63,426 bases of DNA from an uncultured Prevotellaceae bacterium. GTDB lineage: Bacteria > Bacteroidota > Bacteroidia > Bacteroidales > Bacteroidaceae. Location: positions 1 to 63,426 of the forward strand of contig CACYPF010000027.1 in NCBI GenBank assembly GCA_902776195.1, read 5' to 3'. The notes under the pieces are model-generated. The model worked only from the letters and a program-made list of their open reading frames with translations. It did no database searches and was not told the DNA's origin. Below are positions 26,277 through 34,750 of the stretch, one piece after another. Numbering within the stretch: the first letter of the stretch is position 1; every line of letters starts with the position of its first letter. The position numbers and the translations under genes are program-made.

Positions 26277-29275
26277 GGCAGTAGCACCACACCATGCTGT
26301 TTCTTTCCGTCCATCATGATCTTCAAAGGACGGTCGAAACGGACATGACGCACGTATTCTGTCTCTTCCACCGCAGGCATGGCATCCAGCACATCCCGCT
26401 GGAGGACTCCGTCACCCGTATAGGGGTTGATGGTGAAGTACCCTACCCCGAAGGAGGTGAGGTTCTGGAAAAAGTGGGTACCCTGCGAGGGGTCTACATG
26501 GTAGTTCTTCAGCCCTTCCTCCACGATGACACGGGCTGCGGAGATATGGGGCCATTTCACGGGGATACCCAGCCAGTAGTCACTGCTGCCCCAGCGTCCG
26601 GGACCGATGAGCACGTAGTTCTTGTCAGCATCCAGGAACTTACGGTTGATCTGTTCTATCTCATCAGCGATATAGGGGTTATTGGCGGCGGTGAAGTCGT
26701 CATCGGTCTTGACATACACTACATCCACCACATCCTCTGAGATACCATGTCCCAGGGAGTTATGGGAGCGTAACAGACACTGCTCGTCAGGAATGGCGGC
26801 AAGGTCTTCGTCCAGTACTTGCTTGGAATCGACGATAGGACGGATCTGCAACAGGTAGAAGTCGCCCGTCGTACCCTTCGTCGTACTGTTCAGGTTACAA
26901 GCGAACTCTATCTCCACCGGTCGGCGCATCTCCTCAGAGCCATACTTCTGTGCCATCTGCAGGATCTCCGGCAACGGGAAGATACCGTGCTGCAACACCC
27001 CGCAGAAAGAGATGACCTTCCTGCCACCCTCATAGATACCATCCCGGATAATCTGGTCGTAGGGATCGTAGGTGGAGGCGATACCGTTCAGGGAACCGTC
27101 CTTGTCCGCTTCCTTCACCCGCAGGCTCTTGATATTGAAACCGTCATCCACCTTGAAGTCATCACCTACATGCGACATATCCAAGGCATAGAAACGGGTC
27201 TGTGTCTCTTTGAGTGCCGTATCCATCTCAGAGGTCTGCAGCACCTGATGGGGATGATGGGGTGACACCCGCAGGGTCTGTCCACCATCCACGATATATT
27301 TGCCTAATCCGAGTGCCAGGGAGGCAATACCCTCCTCCGCTGTCTCGTCACCGATAGGATAATAGTTCAGGGAGCGCAGCACACCGCTGAACGTGGGATA
27401 GTAATGGTCGCCGTACTGATGTCCCACCACCTCCTGCAGGATGACTGCCATCTTCTCCTGGTCGATGACATTAGAGGTCGCTGTCATATATGCCTTAGAG
27501 TCCTTATAATAGACGGAGGCATAGACACCCTTGATGGCACAGGCGAGCATCCGCAGCATCTCATACTTATCCTCCAGATAGGGTATCATATAGGTACTGT
27601 AGATTCCTGCGAAGGGCTGGTAATGGCTGTCCTCCAGCAATGAGCTTGAGCGGACGGCGATTGGCGACTTCACCGCATCGAAGAAGGTGAAGAAGTCGGC
27701 TATCAGGGAGTCTGGCAACTGTGCCCGGAGGAAGTGTTGCAGGATATCCTCATCGGAGGCATCACTCAGGGCGATACCCCACAGGTTATTCCTGTCCATG
27801 AACTCATCGAAGAAATCGGTACAGAGCACCACCGTCTTAGGGATTGACACTGTAGCATTCTCAAACTGATTGAGCTCCACATGGCGCTTGATGATATTAT
27901 CGAGAAAGGCGAGACCACGCCCTTTTCCTCCCAATGAGCCCTCACCGATACGGGCGAAGTGGGCATAACGGTCGAACTTCAGACGGTCGAAGACGGCGAC
28001 GACACCGATGTTCTTCATCCGACGGTATTGCACGATGGCATCGAAGATGATCTGCCGGTGGGCATCGACATCCTGCAGCTTATGCCACGTCACCGTCTTC
28101 AGAAAGGCGGAGACGGGGAAGATGGCACGGGCACACAGCCAACGGCTCATGTGGTTACGGGAGATATGGTAGAGCATGGAGTCATTGGGAATCTTGAAGA
28201 TATTATCCTGCAATTCCTTCAATGACGACACACGCATGATTTCCTCTCGGGTCACGGGGTCACGGAAGATAAAGTCGCCGAAGCCCATGTGCTCCTCAAT
28301 GATATGGCGCAGGTCGACATTCATCTTCTTCGAGTTCTTGTCGACGAAGTCAAAACCCTCTGCCTCTGCCTTCTCCTTATTGACAATCTCACTGCTCTGC
28401 AGGATCAGCGGCACATACTCGTCACGCTTACGGATCTCACGCAGCAGTTTCAGACCAGCCTCAGCATCGCCTTCCTCCACGTGTGACAGTCTGCCTGCCG
28501 TCGTCTTCATCGGGAAACGGGTATCGCTGATAACACCCAGTACGTTATCGTGATATTTCTCATACCAGTGCATCGCCTCCTCATAGTTGGTGGCGAGCAC
28601 CACCTTGGGACGCCCTCTCTTACGCTGTGCGGCAGCATGGGGGTTGAGTGCCTCGGTAGAGAAGTTCTTCGACTGGGCGAGGATATAGTTGTAGAGGTTA
28701 GGCAGTACGGAGCTATAGAAGCGGATGTTATCCTCCACGAGCAGGATCATCTGCACACCTGCCTCCTTGATGTCGTGCTCGATATTCATCTTGTCCTCTA
28801 TCAGTTTGATGATGGAGAGGATGAGGTTGGTATTCCCCAACCAGCAGAACACATAGTCGAAGATAGACATATCCTCGTGCTCGATACGCTTGGTGATACC
28901 ATGTGAGAAGGGGGTCAGTACGACACAGGGAATCTGCGGTGCCGACTGCTTCACGTCACGTGCCACGGCAAAGGCGTCATTATCGGCATTACCCGGCATA
29001 CAGATAATCAGGTCGATATCGGTCGTCTTCAGCACCTCCTCCGCCTCCTTGGTGGTACTCACCTGCGTAAACGTTGGCGGATAGCGCAGTCCCAGTTCCA
29101 TATACTCGTCAAACAGCTTCTCGTCGATGCGCCCGTCGTCTTCCAGCATGAACGCATCATAGGGGTTGGCAACAATCAGGATATTGAAGATGCGTCGTGT
29201 CATCAGGTTGACGAACGACACATCCTTCAGATAAAACTGATTCCACTCGTTAGGTATTTTGTTGGTCTCTTCCAT
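26267..29275 (-). CDS. PEP-synthase/PPDK N-domain protein with receiver-like N-terminus
   Basis: 1002 residues, cytosolic. The N-terminal ~370 residues contain two receiver-like folds: residues about 28-165 (IFNILIVANPYDAFMLEDDG, DLIICMPGNADNDA) and about 170-340 (MILLVEDNIRFYSS, GVISDTRFPMK, VPLILQSSEI). The remainder resembles the PEP/pyruvate-binding ATP-grasp domain of PEP synthase: GSLGGKGRGLAFLD, PIAVRSSSLLEDSHYQPFAGIYSTY, VILQEVVG, EFACN and LLQIRPI. The phosphohistidine swivelling domain and PEP-binding barrel of true PEP synthase/PPDK are absent. The catalysed reaction is therefore unclear. Similar proteins are widespread in Bacteroidota and usually annotated pyruvate phosphate dikinase. 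It heads an operon with PIG-L and GH20. Confidence 0.7.
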   Translation of the reverse strand: MEETNKIPNEWNQFYLKDVSFVNLMTRRIFNILIVANPYDAFMLEDDGRIDEKLFDEYMELGLRYPPTFTQVSTTKEAEEVLKTTDIDLIICMPGNADNDAFAVARDVKQSAPQIPCVVLTPFSHGITKRIEHEDMSIFDYVFCWLGNTNLILSIIKLIEDKMNIEHDIKEAGVQMILLVEDNIRFYSSVLPNLYNYILAQSKNFSTEALNPHAAAQRKRGRPKVVLATNYEEAMHWYEKYHDNVLGVISDTRFPMKTTAGRLSHVEEGDAEAGLKLLREIRKRDEYVPLILQSSEIVNKEKAEAEGFDFVDKNSKKMNVDLRHIIEEHMGFGDFIFRDPVTREEIMRVSSLKELQDNIFKIPNDSMLYHISRNHMSRWLCARAIFPVSAFLKTVTWHKLQDVDAHRQIIFDAIVQYRRMKNIGVVAVFDRLKFDRYAHFARIGEGSLGGKGRGLAFLDNIIKRHVELNQFENATVSIPKTVVLCTDFFDEFMDRNNLWGIALSDASDEDILQHFLRAQLPDSLIADFFTFFDAVKSPIAVRSSSLLEDSHYQPFAGIYSTYMIPYLEDKYEMLRMLACAIKGVYASVYYKDSKAYMTATSNVIDQEKMAVILQEVVGHQYGDHYYPTFSGVLRSLNYYPIGDETAEEGIASLALGLGKYIVDGGQTLRVSPHHPHQVLQTSEMDTALKETQTRFYALDMSHVGDDFKVDDGFNIKSLRVKEADKDGSLNGIASTYDPYDQIIRDGIYEGGRKVISFCGVLQHGIFPLPEILQMAQKYGSEEMRRPVEIEFACNLNSTTKGTTGDFYLLQIRPIVDSKQVLDEDLAAIPDEQCLLRSHNSLGHGISEDVVDVVYVKTDDDFTAANNPYIADEIEQINRKFLDADKNYVLIGPGRWGSSDYWLGIPVKWPHISAARVIVEEGLKNYHVDPSQGTHFFQNLTSFGVGYFTINPYTGDGVLQRDVLDAMPAVEETEYVRHVRFDRPLKIMMDGKKQHGVVLLPET

Positions 29276-29294
29276 AAACTTTCCTTTTCACTTG

Positions 29295-29302
29295 CAAAGT
29301 TA
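29295..29302 (-). promoter_or_regulatory. -7 box of the PEP-synthase-like operon
   Basis: The minus strand reads TAACTTTG inside CGTAACTTTGC, 20 bp before the ATG at 29275. Confidence 0.6.
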
Positions 29303-29371
29303 CGGAAAATATGCGAACAAAACAAAAAAGCGAACCTAATTCTGCTGATAAAAGGGAACAAGCGAAAAATC

Positions 29372-30232
29372 TTAATCCACATCGGGACCGATGGGTTTTG
29401 TTCTGGGAGGCATGACGGGGGACATACCGTCAATGAGGCAATGGTTGTCGGTCACGAGACTATCTATGTCGCCAATCCTGGGATGATTCCACGACCTCTG
29501 ACATTTCTGGTGCTGCCTCTGCACGATCAACATGGGCTGTATAGAGTCTCTCGCCATTCCACCAGCGTGAACCCTCGGTGATGGCAAGTCTTGGTTATAT
29601 GTAGAACCCGACGAATAATCTACCTCACCGGGGGTCGAGAACCCATGACCATTCCATTTCAAGGTCGTCTGCCACTTCTCTCGACCGTTCTCACTCCAAT
29701 GCGTCACGATGATGTCCTTGCCAAGACGGGGCAGTGCATACGAGATATTGAAGTACTTCACCTCAATACCCATATCAGTGTACTGCATCTGCTTCGTGGC
29801 ATTGTCGTAGCGGTAGAACAACAGACCGTCGAATTGCCCAGGGTTCATGCGCTTGCCATTTTCCGACAACTCTACACACAGCGCAAACAACTTATGTTTC
29901 TTATCTGCCATGTTCCAGTAGCACATCTCCCACTTGTTCGTGAATCCGTCGTGCTTCGACTGCACCAGGATATAGCCAGCCTTCTTGTTGACGGTAATCG
30001 TGAAGCCATCGGGCTGAGCCTCGCCCTTGCGATAACATTCCAACGACCGCCGCAGTGCTGCCGCTGACTCGTCCGGAGTATTTTCTTGATCATCCCAGAT
30101 TGAAGTCCACGACCATGCGAAATCCATGATGTCGGGAGCAGCTCCCTGAAATCCCACTTTGATACCGTCCTGTGCCGACACTGTCAGCATACAGCACACA
30201 AAGATCACTGCAAATAAAAAGGTCTTTTTCAT
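29372..30232 (-). CDS. Secreted protein of unknown function (286 aa)
   Basis: The signal peptide ends TVSAQ (about residue 20). The body has alternating beta-strand patterns (FTITVNKKAGYILVQSKH, KWEMCYWNMADKKHKLFALC, GLLFYRYDNATKQMQYTDMG) suggesting a beta-sandwich or propeller-like fold. The last ~75 residues are polar, lack obvious structure and contain clustered R/H/Q; a sequencing frameshift there cannot be excluded. I do not recognise a family. It is the last gene of a four-gene operon of small or secreted proteins (29372-32084). Confidence 0.6.
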   Translation of the reverse strand: MKKTFLFAVIFVCCMLTVSAQDGIKVGFQGAAPDIMDFAWSWTSIWDDQENTPDESAAALRRSLECYRKGEAQPDGFTITVNKKAGYILVQSKHDGFTNKWEMCYWNMADKKHKLFALCVELSENGKRMNPGQFDGLLFYRYDNATKQMQYTDMGIEVKYFNISYALPRLGKDIIVTHWSENGREKWQTTLKWNGHGFSTPGEVDYSSGSTYNQDLPSPRVHAGGMARDSIQPMLIVQRQHQKCQRSWNHPRIGDIDSLVTDNHCLIDGMSPVMPPRTKPIGPDVD

Positions 30233-30260
30233 CCTCAGTATCGTTTTTATATGCCTTTTA

Positions 30261-30779
30261 TTATTCTGGACGAATAAACGTCATCGACTCACCTTCTGGG
30301 TCTTTCAGGACCAGTTTGGTGTCCGTTGCCGAGACAACAGTATACTTGCCACTCAGCAGTCCTTCCTGCGCCATCTGCTGTTTATTCTTATCGAAAGCGT
30401 TGAATACGATTTCCTGCAACTGCTTCTCCTTCTCCGGATTATCCTTGACAGCAGCCTTTAGCTCGTTGATAAAGTCTATGCTATATAAAAGCATTTCTGT
30501 CTGAGAGGGGTCGAAGTGGAAGTTGAGGAAACCCGATCCTGGCGTATATTCCTGCGCAGGAACTGTGAAATATAATGAAACATTACCTACTCCCTCCAAA
30601 GGTGCCTCTGCTACCATTGCCTGTTTCATCCGGTTACCTCCGAACACAAGGATATAGGTCACCGTCTCTTCCGACTCCTCGTCAATAACGTGAGTAATCC
30701 AGTTTCCCGTAATGGTCTGTGCCTGCAATGACAACATCGCTGCCATTGCCAACATGATAGTCAAAATAGTTTTTTTCAT
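30261..30779 (-). CDS. Secreted protein of unknown function (172 aa)
   Basis: The frame is open to 30839, but the ATG at 30779 starts a canonical signal peptide (MKKTILTIMLAMAAMLSLQA). The mature part begins TITGNWITHVIDEESEETV and is predicted to form a small lipocalin-like beta barrel: a G.W start, alternating strands and an ending GESMTFIRPE, similar to the stress-type G-W-x lipocalin pattern. This is a resemblance, not a firm call. The start is 28 bp after the preceding beta-repeat gene. Confidence 0.6.
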   Translation of the reverse strand: MKKTILTIMLAMAAMLSLQAQTITGNWITHVIDEESEETVTYILVFGGNRMKQAMVAEAPLEGVGNVSLYFTVPAQEYTPGSGFLNFHFDPSQTEMLLYSIDFINELKAAVKDNPEKEKQLQEIVFNAFDKNKQQMAQEGLLSGKYTVVSATDTKLVLKDPEGESMTFIRPE

Positions 30780-30807
30780 ACGTCTTATTTTAATGGTTAT
30801 TAAATAC

Positions 30808-31899
30808 TTAGAAGAAATTGAAGAAATAGATGGCGGCAACCGTCTTTACGTCTGATGATGTCATGTTGCGTGCATTGCCGACACACCTGCCGTCCAAATA
30901 GACATCACCATTGGAACGAACCTCACCGACACGCCTGCCATCCAAATAAATTTCACCATTCGACCGAATCTCACCGACACGCCTGCCACTCTTATAGACA
31001 TCACCGTTCGAGCGGACTTCTCCCCTGTTGCTGCCATTGACATAGATATCACCATTAGAGCGTGCCTCTCCGACACGGGAGCCGCTAATGTAAATATCAC
31101 CGTTTGGGCGGATTTCGCCAAACCGACTGCCACTGCGATACAACTCAATCGACTGCTTGCTGCTAGAGCTACTAGAACTGCTAGAATTACTAGAACTACT
31201 AGAACTACTAGAAACTCTAGAGCTGCTTGCAGCCCTGGCAGCAGCCAGTTCGCGCTCTTTTGCAGCACGGGCTGCAGCTTCAGCTTTAGCCTGTTGTTGC
31301 AATAACTTAAATCTCCCGATTTGGTCTTTGGAAACCATGACTCCAAAGGTGGTGTATGCCACGAGTAACGGACTGACATAGCCGTCGAACGAGCTGAAAG
31401 TAGTGCCATAACAGGAGGCTTCATTGATGGTAGCAAAACCAATCACTTCGCCATCCATGGAGACCTCGTTTGTCTTAGGATTGAACTTGATAGTGCCCAG
31501 ATTTGGTGTCTCCAGCGTTCCGTCATTGTTCATCTGTCCTGCCGGTCTACCTGCAATATTCGTCCACTTACCTGTAGCAGGGTCGAGCATGAAGGTGATA
31601 TGCTGACCGGCATACTCGCCAGCGCTTTCATCATAGGTGTCGTTGAATACTAACATGAGAGTCGCAGGGTCCCATTCTCCCACCTTCTTATTCATCCATT
31701 TGATGGTGACAGGTTTCCCTTTCTTATCCGGTTGAGGGATTGTGGGTTTGAGGGCATCCATCGCTTTCTCCTTCTTCGTCTTAATGCCGAGTGCCTTACG
31801 TGCCTTGTTAAGATTGATAGAAAACTGTGCGTCAGCCGCCGTACTGAATGCGAACATGGTGACGAGCACCATCATTGTTGTCTTGATAGAATGTCTCAT
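30808..31899 (-). CDS. Secreted poly-serine protein with beta-flower-like repeats
   Basis: 363 residues. Signal peptide (about 1-24, ending TAADAQ), a globular domain about 30-215, an Ala/Arg-rich helix, a serine-rich linker (RVSSSSSSSSNSSSSS and on), then about six copies of a 15-17-residue repeat of the form G.I.SNGD.Y..G..VGE.R: GEIRPNGDIYISGSRV, GEARSNGDIYVNGSNR, GEVRSNGDVYKSGRRV, GEIRSNGEIYLDGRRV and GEVRSNGDVYLDGRCV. The repeats resemble the 4-/5-fold beta-flower proteins described in Bacteroidota, recalled by pattern. The repeat DNA is diverged enough to suggest an old expansion. The poly-serine codons make the linker a length-variable site. Function unknown. Confidence 0.7.
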   Translation of the reverse strand: MRHSIKTTMMVLVTMFAFSTAADAQFSINLNKARKALGIKTKKEKAMDALKPTIPQPDKKGKPVTIKWMNKKVGEWDPATLMLVFNDTYDESAGEYAGQHITFMLDPATGKWTNIAGRPAGQMNNDGTLETPNLGTIKFNPKTNEVSMDGEVIGFATINEASCYGTTFSSFDGYVSPLLVAYTTFGVMVSKDQIGRFKLLQQQAKAEAAARAAKERELAAARAASSSRVSSSSSSSSNSSSSSSSSSKQSIELYRSGSRFGEIRPNGDIYISGSRVGEARSNGDIYVNGSNRGEVRSNGDVYKSGRRVGEIRSNGEIYLDGRRVGEVRSNGDVYLDGRCVGNARNMTSSDVKTVAAIYFFNFF

Positions 31900-31925
31900 A
31901 ATCGGTTGTAATTAATTCATATTAT

Positions 31926-32084
31926 TTATTTATGTAGTTGGTTGATTATTTCCTTTAACTGTCGTGTCACCTCCGCTTTCACCATATCACGTATGGTAAA
32001 CAGGAGCCTGGCTTGATCCTCAGTATAGCTACTGGCTGCCTGATGCCTGCGGTTTGGTTGAGTGTTCGGTGACTTCTGGTCCAT
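31926..32084 (-). CDS. Short hydrophilic protein (52 aa), first in the operon
   Basis: The frame continues upstream to 32138, but the promoter at 32105-32112 places the transcript start near 32098, so the ATG at 32084 (MDQKSPNTQPNRRHQAASSY) is used. The body has one amphipathic helix (EDQARLLFTIRDMVKAEVTR) and no signal peptide. It precedes the beta-repeat gene by 26 bp. The pattern of a charged helix with regular leucines could support oligomerisation. Not recognised. Confidence 0.55.
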   Translation of the reverse strand: MDQKSPNTQPNRRHQAASSYTEDQARLLFTIRDMVKAEVTRQLKEIINQLHK

Positions 32085-32104
32085 TGACGTTTCGCAATTT
32101 TTTG

Positions 32105-32112
32105 CAAAGTTA
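32105..32112 (-). promoter_or_regulatory. -7 box of the four-gene secreted-protein operon
   Basis: The minus strand reads TAACTTTG in CGTAACTTTGC. It decides the start of the 52-aa protein at 32084. Confidence 0.65.
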
Positions 32113-32208
32113 CGGTAAAAACAAGGCACAATCTTCAACAGAATGCGCAGAAAATTGTGCAGAATCTTCCAAAATGCACCATTTCAACGCGTTTTGCCTA
32201 TGTTTTTC

Positions 32209-34494
32209 CTAATTTCGGGCTAAATAGTCAGTAGGCGTAACACCATAAAACCGTTTGAAGGCTCGGGTGAAGGCACCCTGGTCTTCATAGCCGCAAGCGA
32301 GGGCAATGTCTAAGATGGTGACCTGCGGCTCGACATGATCAAGTAGCTGGCGCGCCTTCTGCATGCGGATATTCGTGATGTAGCCCTGTGGGGTCTCACC
32401 GGTGATTGCTTTCAGACGGTTACGGAACTGGGTGGTACTCATCGCCATCTGCGAGGCAAGCGCATCCACATTGACACTGCTGGTCTCTATCTGCTCGGCT
32501 ATGAGGTTCATGGTGCGGGTCAGGAAGTCCTTGTCACGGGCAGAGAGTTCCTGCTGTCGGTTGGCACGATCGTTCTCGTATCGCTGGCGCAACTCATCGA
32601 GAGTCATGGTTACCTCGCTGAGTCGGCGGCGCTGAAGTACTGAGCGGCGGCGCAGCATTACTACCAGTGCGGCGGCGACAGCCAGCAACACGATACATAC
32701 TATCAGAATGATGGTACGGGAACGGTGGATGTTGGTGTTCTCCTCCGCCAGACGGGTATTGCCAAACTCGGCATTGTAGCGAGCCAGCAGGTCAGCAGCT
32801 CCGTTGTTGTAGAGCGAGTCCTTCAGCAGGTCAAAGCATTCCAGTTCCAGTCGGGCACTGTCGGGATTGACGGTCCATAGCGCCTGATAGAGTCCGTCGC
32901 GGGCATGCATCTCATTATAGGGATTGCCCATCTCGTGACACAGGCTGACGGCTTCACGCAGATAGGGCACGGCACGACGCTCCAGACGGTGTTTCTCAGC
33001 ATCGCCACATTCAGGATCCCGGCTCATGGAAAGTAGCGTATGCCCCACCTTGTTGAGCGATATGGCGAGTGACTGGCGGTTGCCCTCCTTACGGAAGAAG
33101 GGGATGATGGTATCGAAGATCGCCAATGCCTCCCGGTGTTGCTTCATCCCCAACAGGATGGCTGCCTTCTGGGCAAGACGCACACGCAGTTTCATCTGCC
33201 GCCCGTCCTCACGCTCCAGTTGTATGGCACGCTCGATATAACGCTGGGCAGCGTCAAAGTGGCTCATGGAGAGTTCTGTCTCTGCTGCTGCGCCGCAGTA
33301 CATGGCAATACGAGCACGATGGTTAATCTCTTCGGCAAGCTGGAGTGCCTCAAGGATGTACTTCAGTCCCTCCTGAGGCTGCTTGGCATCGACATAGATG
33401 GCACCGATGGTGTTGAGCGACGAAGAGATCATCTCCTTGTCACCACTGGCACGGTCCATGGCGTTACATTCCTTGGCATAGCGCAGCGCCTTATGGTAGT
33501 CAGACTGCCGCGAGGTACACACGGCGAGGATGCTCAGTTCATCGGCTATCTCGTCAGTCATTCCCAACTGGCGAAGCATGGGCAAAGCCTGCTCGCCCAC
33601 GATGACGGCACTGTCATAAAGCTGCTCTTCATAATAGCGCCCACTCGCCTCATAGAGACGCATTACCTCCTGCTTGCTGACAGGCTGCTTGCCAGGTGCG
33701 GCATCCACAGCCATGGTAGCAGAAAAGAGAAGGATGAGAAGGATCAGTTTGGTGAGATAATCACTCGGGGTGACACCGAAGAAGCGCTTAAAGGCACGGG
33801 TGAACGACGACTGATCGTCATAGCCGCAACATTTTGCCACGTCAAGGATGGTCATGTCAGGGGTCGTATCCAGCAGGTGGCGCGCCTTCTGCATGCGGAT
33901 GTTCGTGATGTAGCCCTGTGGGGTCTCACCGGTAATGGCAGAGAGTCGCCGGCGGAACTGTGAGGTACTCATCGCCAACGCTGAGGCAAGGTCATCCACA
34001 CTGACACGGTTGGACTCTATCTGCTCGGTGATGACGGCTAACGACTTTGTAATGAACTGCCTGTCCTGCTCCGACAGTTCATGAGCACCGTTATCTCCAG
34101 TGCCGTCCTGTTGCTGACGCTCACCATGCAACTGCAGTTCCTCAAGGGTCCTGGTCTCCTCACTGAGGCGCTGCTTCTGCAGGGCTATCAACCGGCGCTG
34201 GCGCACAACCAAAACAACGGCAATAGCCAACAGCACAACACACATCAGTATAATATAGACACGCGAACGGCTCACAGAGTGGTTCTCCTCCTGCAACCGG
34301 TCGTTACCCATCGCCACATCATATTTCGCCTGTGCATCTCCAAAGGTCTTGTTATAAAGCGAGTCCTTGATTCGGGCATTGCGTTCTACCTCCATGCGGG
34401 CACTGTCGGGACTGGGTGCCTCTCCATGAGCGCATGGAACCGCAAGCCACCACATCATAACCATCAGAACGGTGATAAGTGTACTTCTCTTCAT
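32209..34494 (-). CDS. Fused double AraC/TPR membrane regulator
   Basis: 761 residues containing two homologous halves. Half 1: signal/TM (1-22), a short remnant of a TPR sensor (about 28-75, PDSARMEVERNARIKDSLYN), TM about 78-97, and an AraC-type HTH about 145-248 (SVDDLASALAMSTSQFRRRL, ILDVAKCCGYDDQSSFTRAF). Half 2 begins with what looks like a second signal peptide (LTKLILLILLFSATMAVDAA, about 247-266), then full TPRs to about 590 (ending PDSARLELECFDLLKDSLYN), TM about 612-632 and a second AraC HTH to the end. Both halves share GETPQGYITNIRMQKAR. The topology keeps both HTH domains inside the cell. It probably arose by fusion of tandem paralogues with in-frame loss of ~300 residues; an assembly join is possible. 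Confidence 0.75.
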   Translation of the reverse strand: MKRSTLITVLMVMMWWLAVPCAHGEAPSPDSARMEVERNARIKDSLYNKTFGDAQAKYDVAMGNDRLQEENHSVSRSRVYIILMCVVLLAIAVVLVVRQRRLIALQKQRLSEETRTLEELQLHGERQQQDGTGDNGAHELSEQDRQFITKSLAVITEQIESNRVSVDDLASALAMSTSQFRRRLSAITGETPQGYITNIRMQKARHLLDTTPDMTILDVAKCCGYDDQSSFTRAFKRFFGVTPSDYLTKLILLILLFSATMAVDAAPGKQPVSKQEVMRLYEASGRYYEEQLYDSAVIVGEQALPMLRQLGMTDEIADELSILAVCTSRQSDYHKALRYAKECNAMDRASGDKEMISSSLNTIGAIYVDAKQPQEGLKYILEALQLAEEINHRARIAMYCGAAAETELSMSHFDAAQRYIERAIQLEREDGRQMKLRVRLAQKAAILLGMKQHREALAIFDTIIPFFRKEGNRQSLAISLNKVGHTLLSMSRDPECGDAEKHRLERRAVPYLREAVSLCHEMGNPYNEMHARDGLYQALWTVNPDSARLELECFDLLKDSLYNNGAADLLARYNAEFGNTRLAEENTNIHRSRTIILIVCIVLLAVAAALVVMLRRRSVLQRRRLSEVTMTLDELRQRYENDRANRQQELSARDKDFLTRTMNLIAEQIETSSVNVDALASQMAMSTTQFRNRLKAITGETPQGYITNIRMQKARQLLDHVEPQVTILDIALACGYEDQGAFTRAFKRFYGVTPTDYLARN

Positions 34495-34515
34495 AAGGAA
34501 TCACAATTATGCGGA

Positions 34516-34523
34516 CAAAGTTA
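34516..34523 (-). promoter_or_regulatory. -7 box of the double AraC regulator
   Basis: The minus strand reads TAACTTTG in CGTAACTTTGT, 22 bp before the ATG at 34494. It is the first of three similar boxes embedded in the repeats upstream. Confidence 0.55.
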
Positions 34524-34697
34524 CGGAAAAACGAGTGAAATGCAAAAGAAAACTCGCTTTCTTTTCATTTCCGAGTGCCAAGTAACTTCAGCAAAGCTAA
34601 AGTTACGGAAAAACGAGAGCACAACAAAACAAATTCATTTGTTTTTTATGCCGAGTGTAGTAACTTCGCCATTTTTAATGGCAAAGTTACGGAAAAA
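34517..34697. repeat. Tandem ~82-bp palindromic units between divergent regulators
   Basis: AAAGTTACGGAAAAACGAG occurs at 34517 and 34599 and its first 15 bases at 34683 (spacing 82 and 84). CCGAGTG recurs at 34571 and 34651, and AGTAACTTC at 34581 and 34659. Each AGTAACTT is followed by an inverted AAGTTAC: GTAACTT-c-AGC/GCT-a-AAGTTAC (34582-34606) and GTAACTT-c-GCCATT/AATGGC-a-AAGTTAC (34660-34690). Each unit also has an internal palindrome (AAAAGAAA/TTTCTTTT; AACAAA/TTTGTT). Every unit contains a minus-strand CGTAACTTT box. Confidence 0.7.
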
Positions 34698-34721
34698 AGT
34701 TCATAGTTCATAATTATTTCG

Positions 34722-34729
34722 TAACTTTG
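34722..34729 (+). promoter_or_regulatory. -7 box of the HTCS-like regulator
   Basis: TAACTTTG within CGTAACTTTG lies 22 bp before the ATG at 34751. Confidence 0.6.
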
Positions 34730-34750
34730 TCGCAGCAATAATATTTAGTA

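Noticed and set aside
33136-33963. Long plus-strand frame opposite the double AraC gene (275 codons)
   Set aside because: It is antisense to a well-supported regulator and its translation shows no domain. The same applies to long antisense frames at 8919-9626, 24019-24867, 45333-46265 and 55390-56166.
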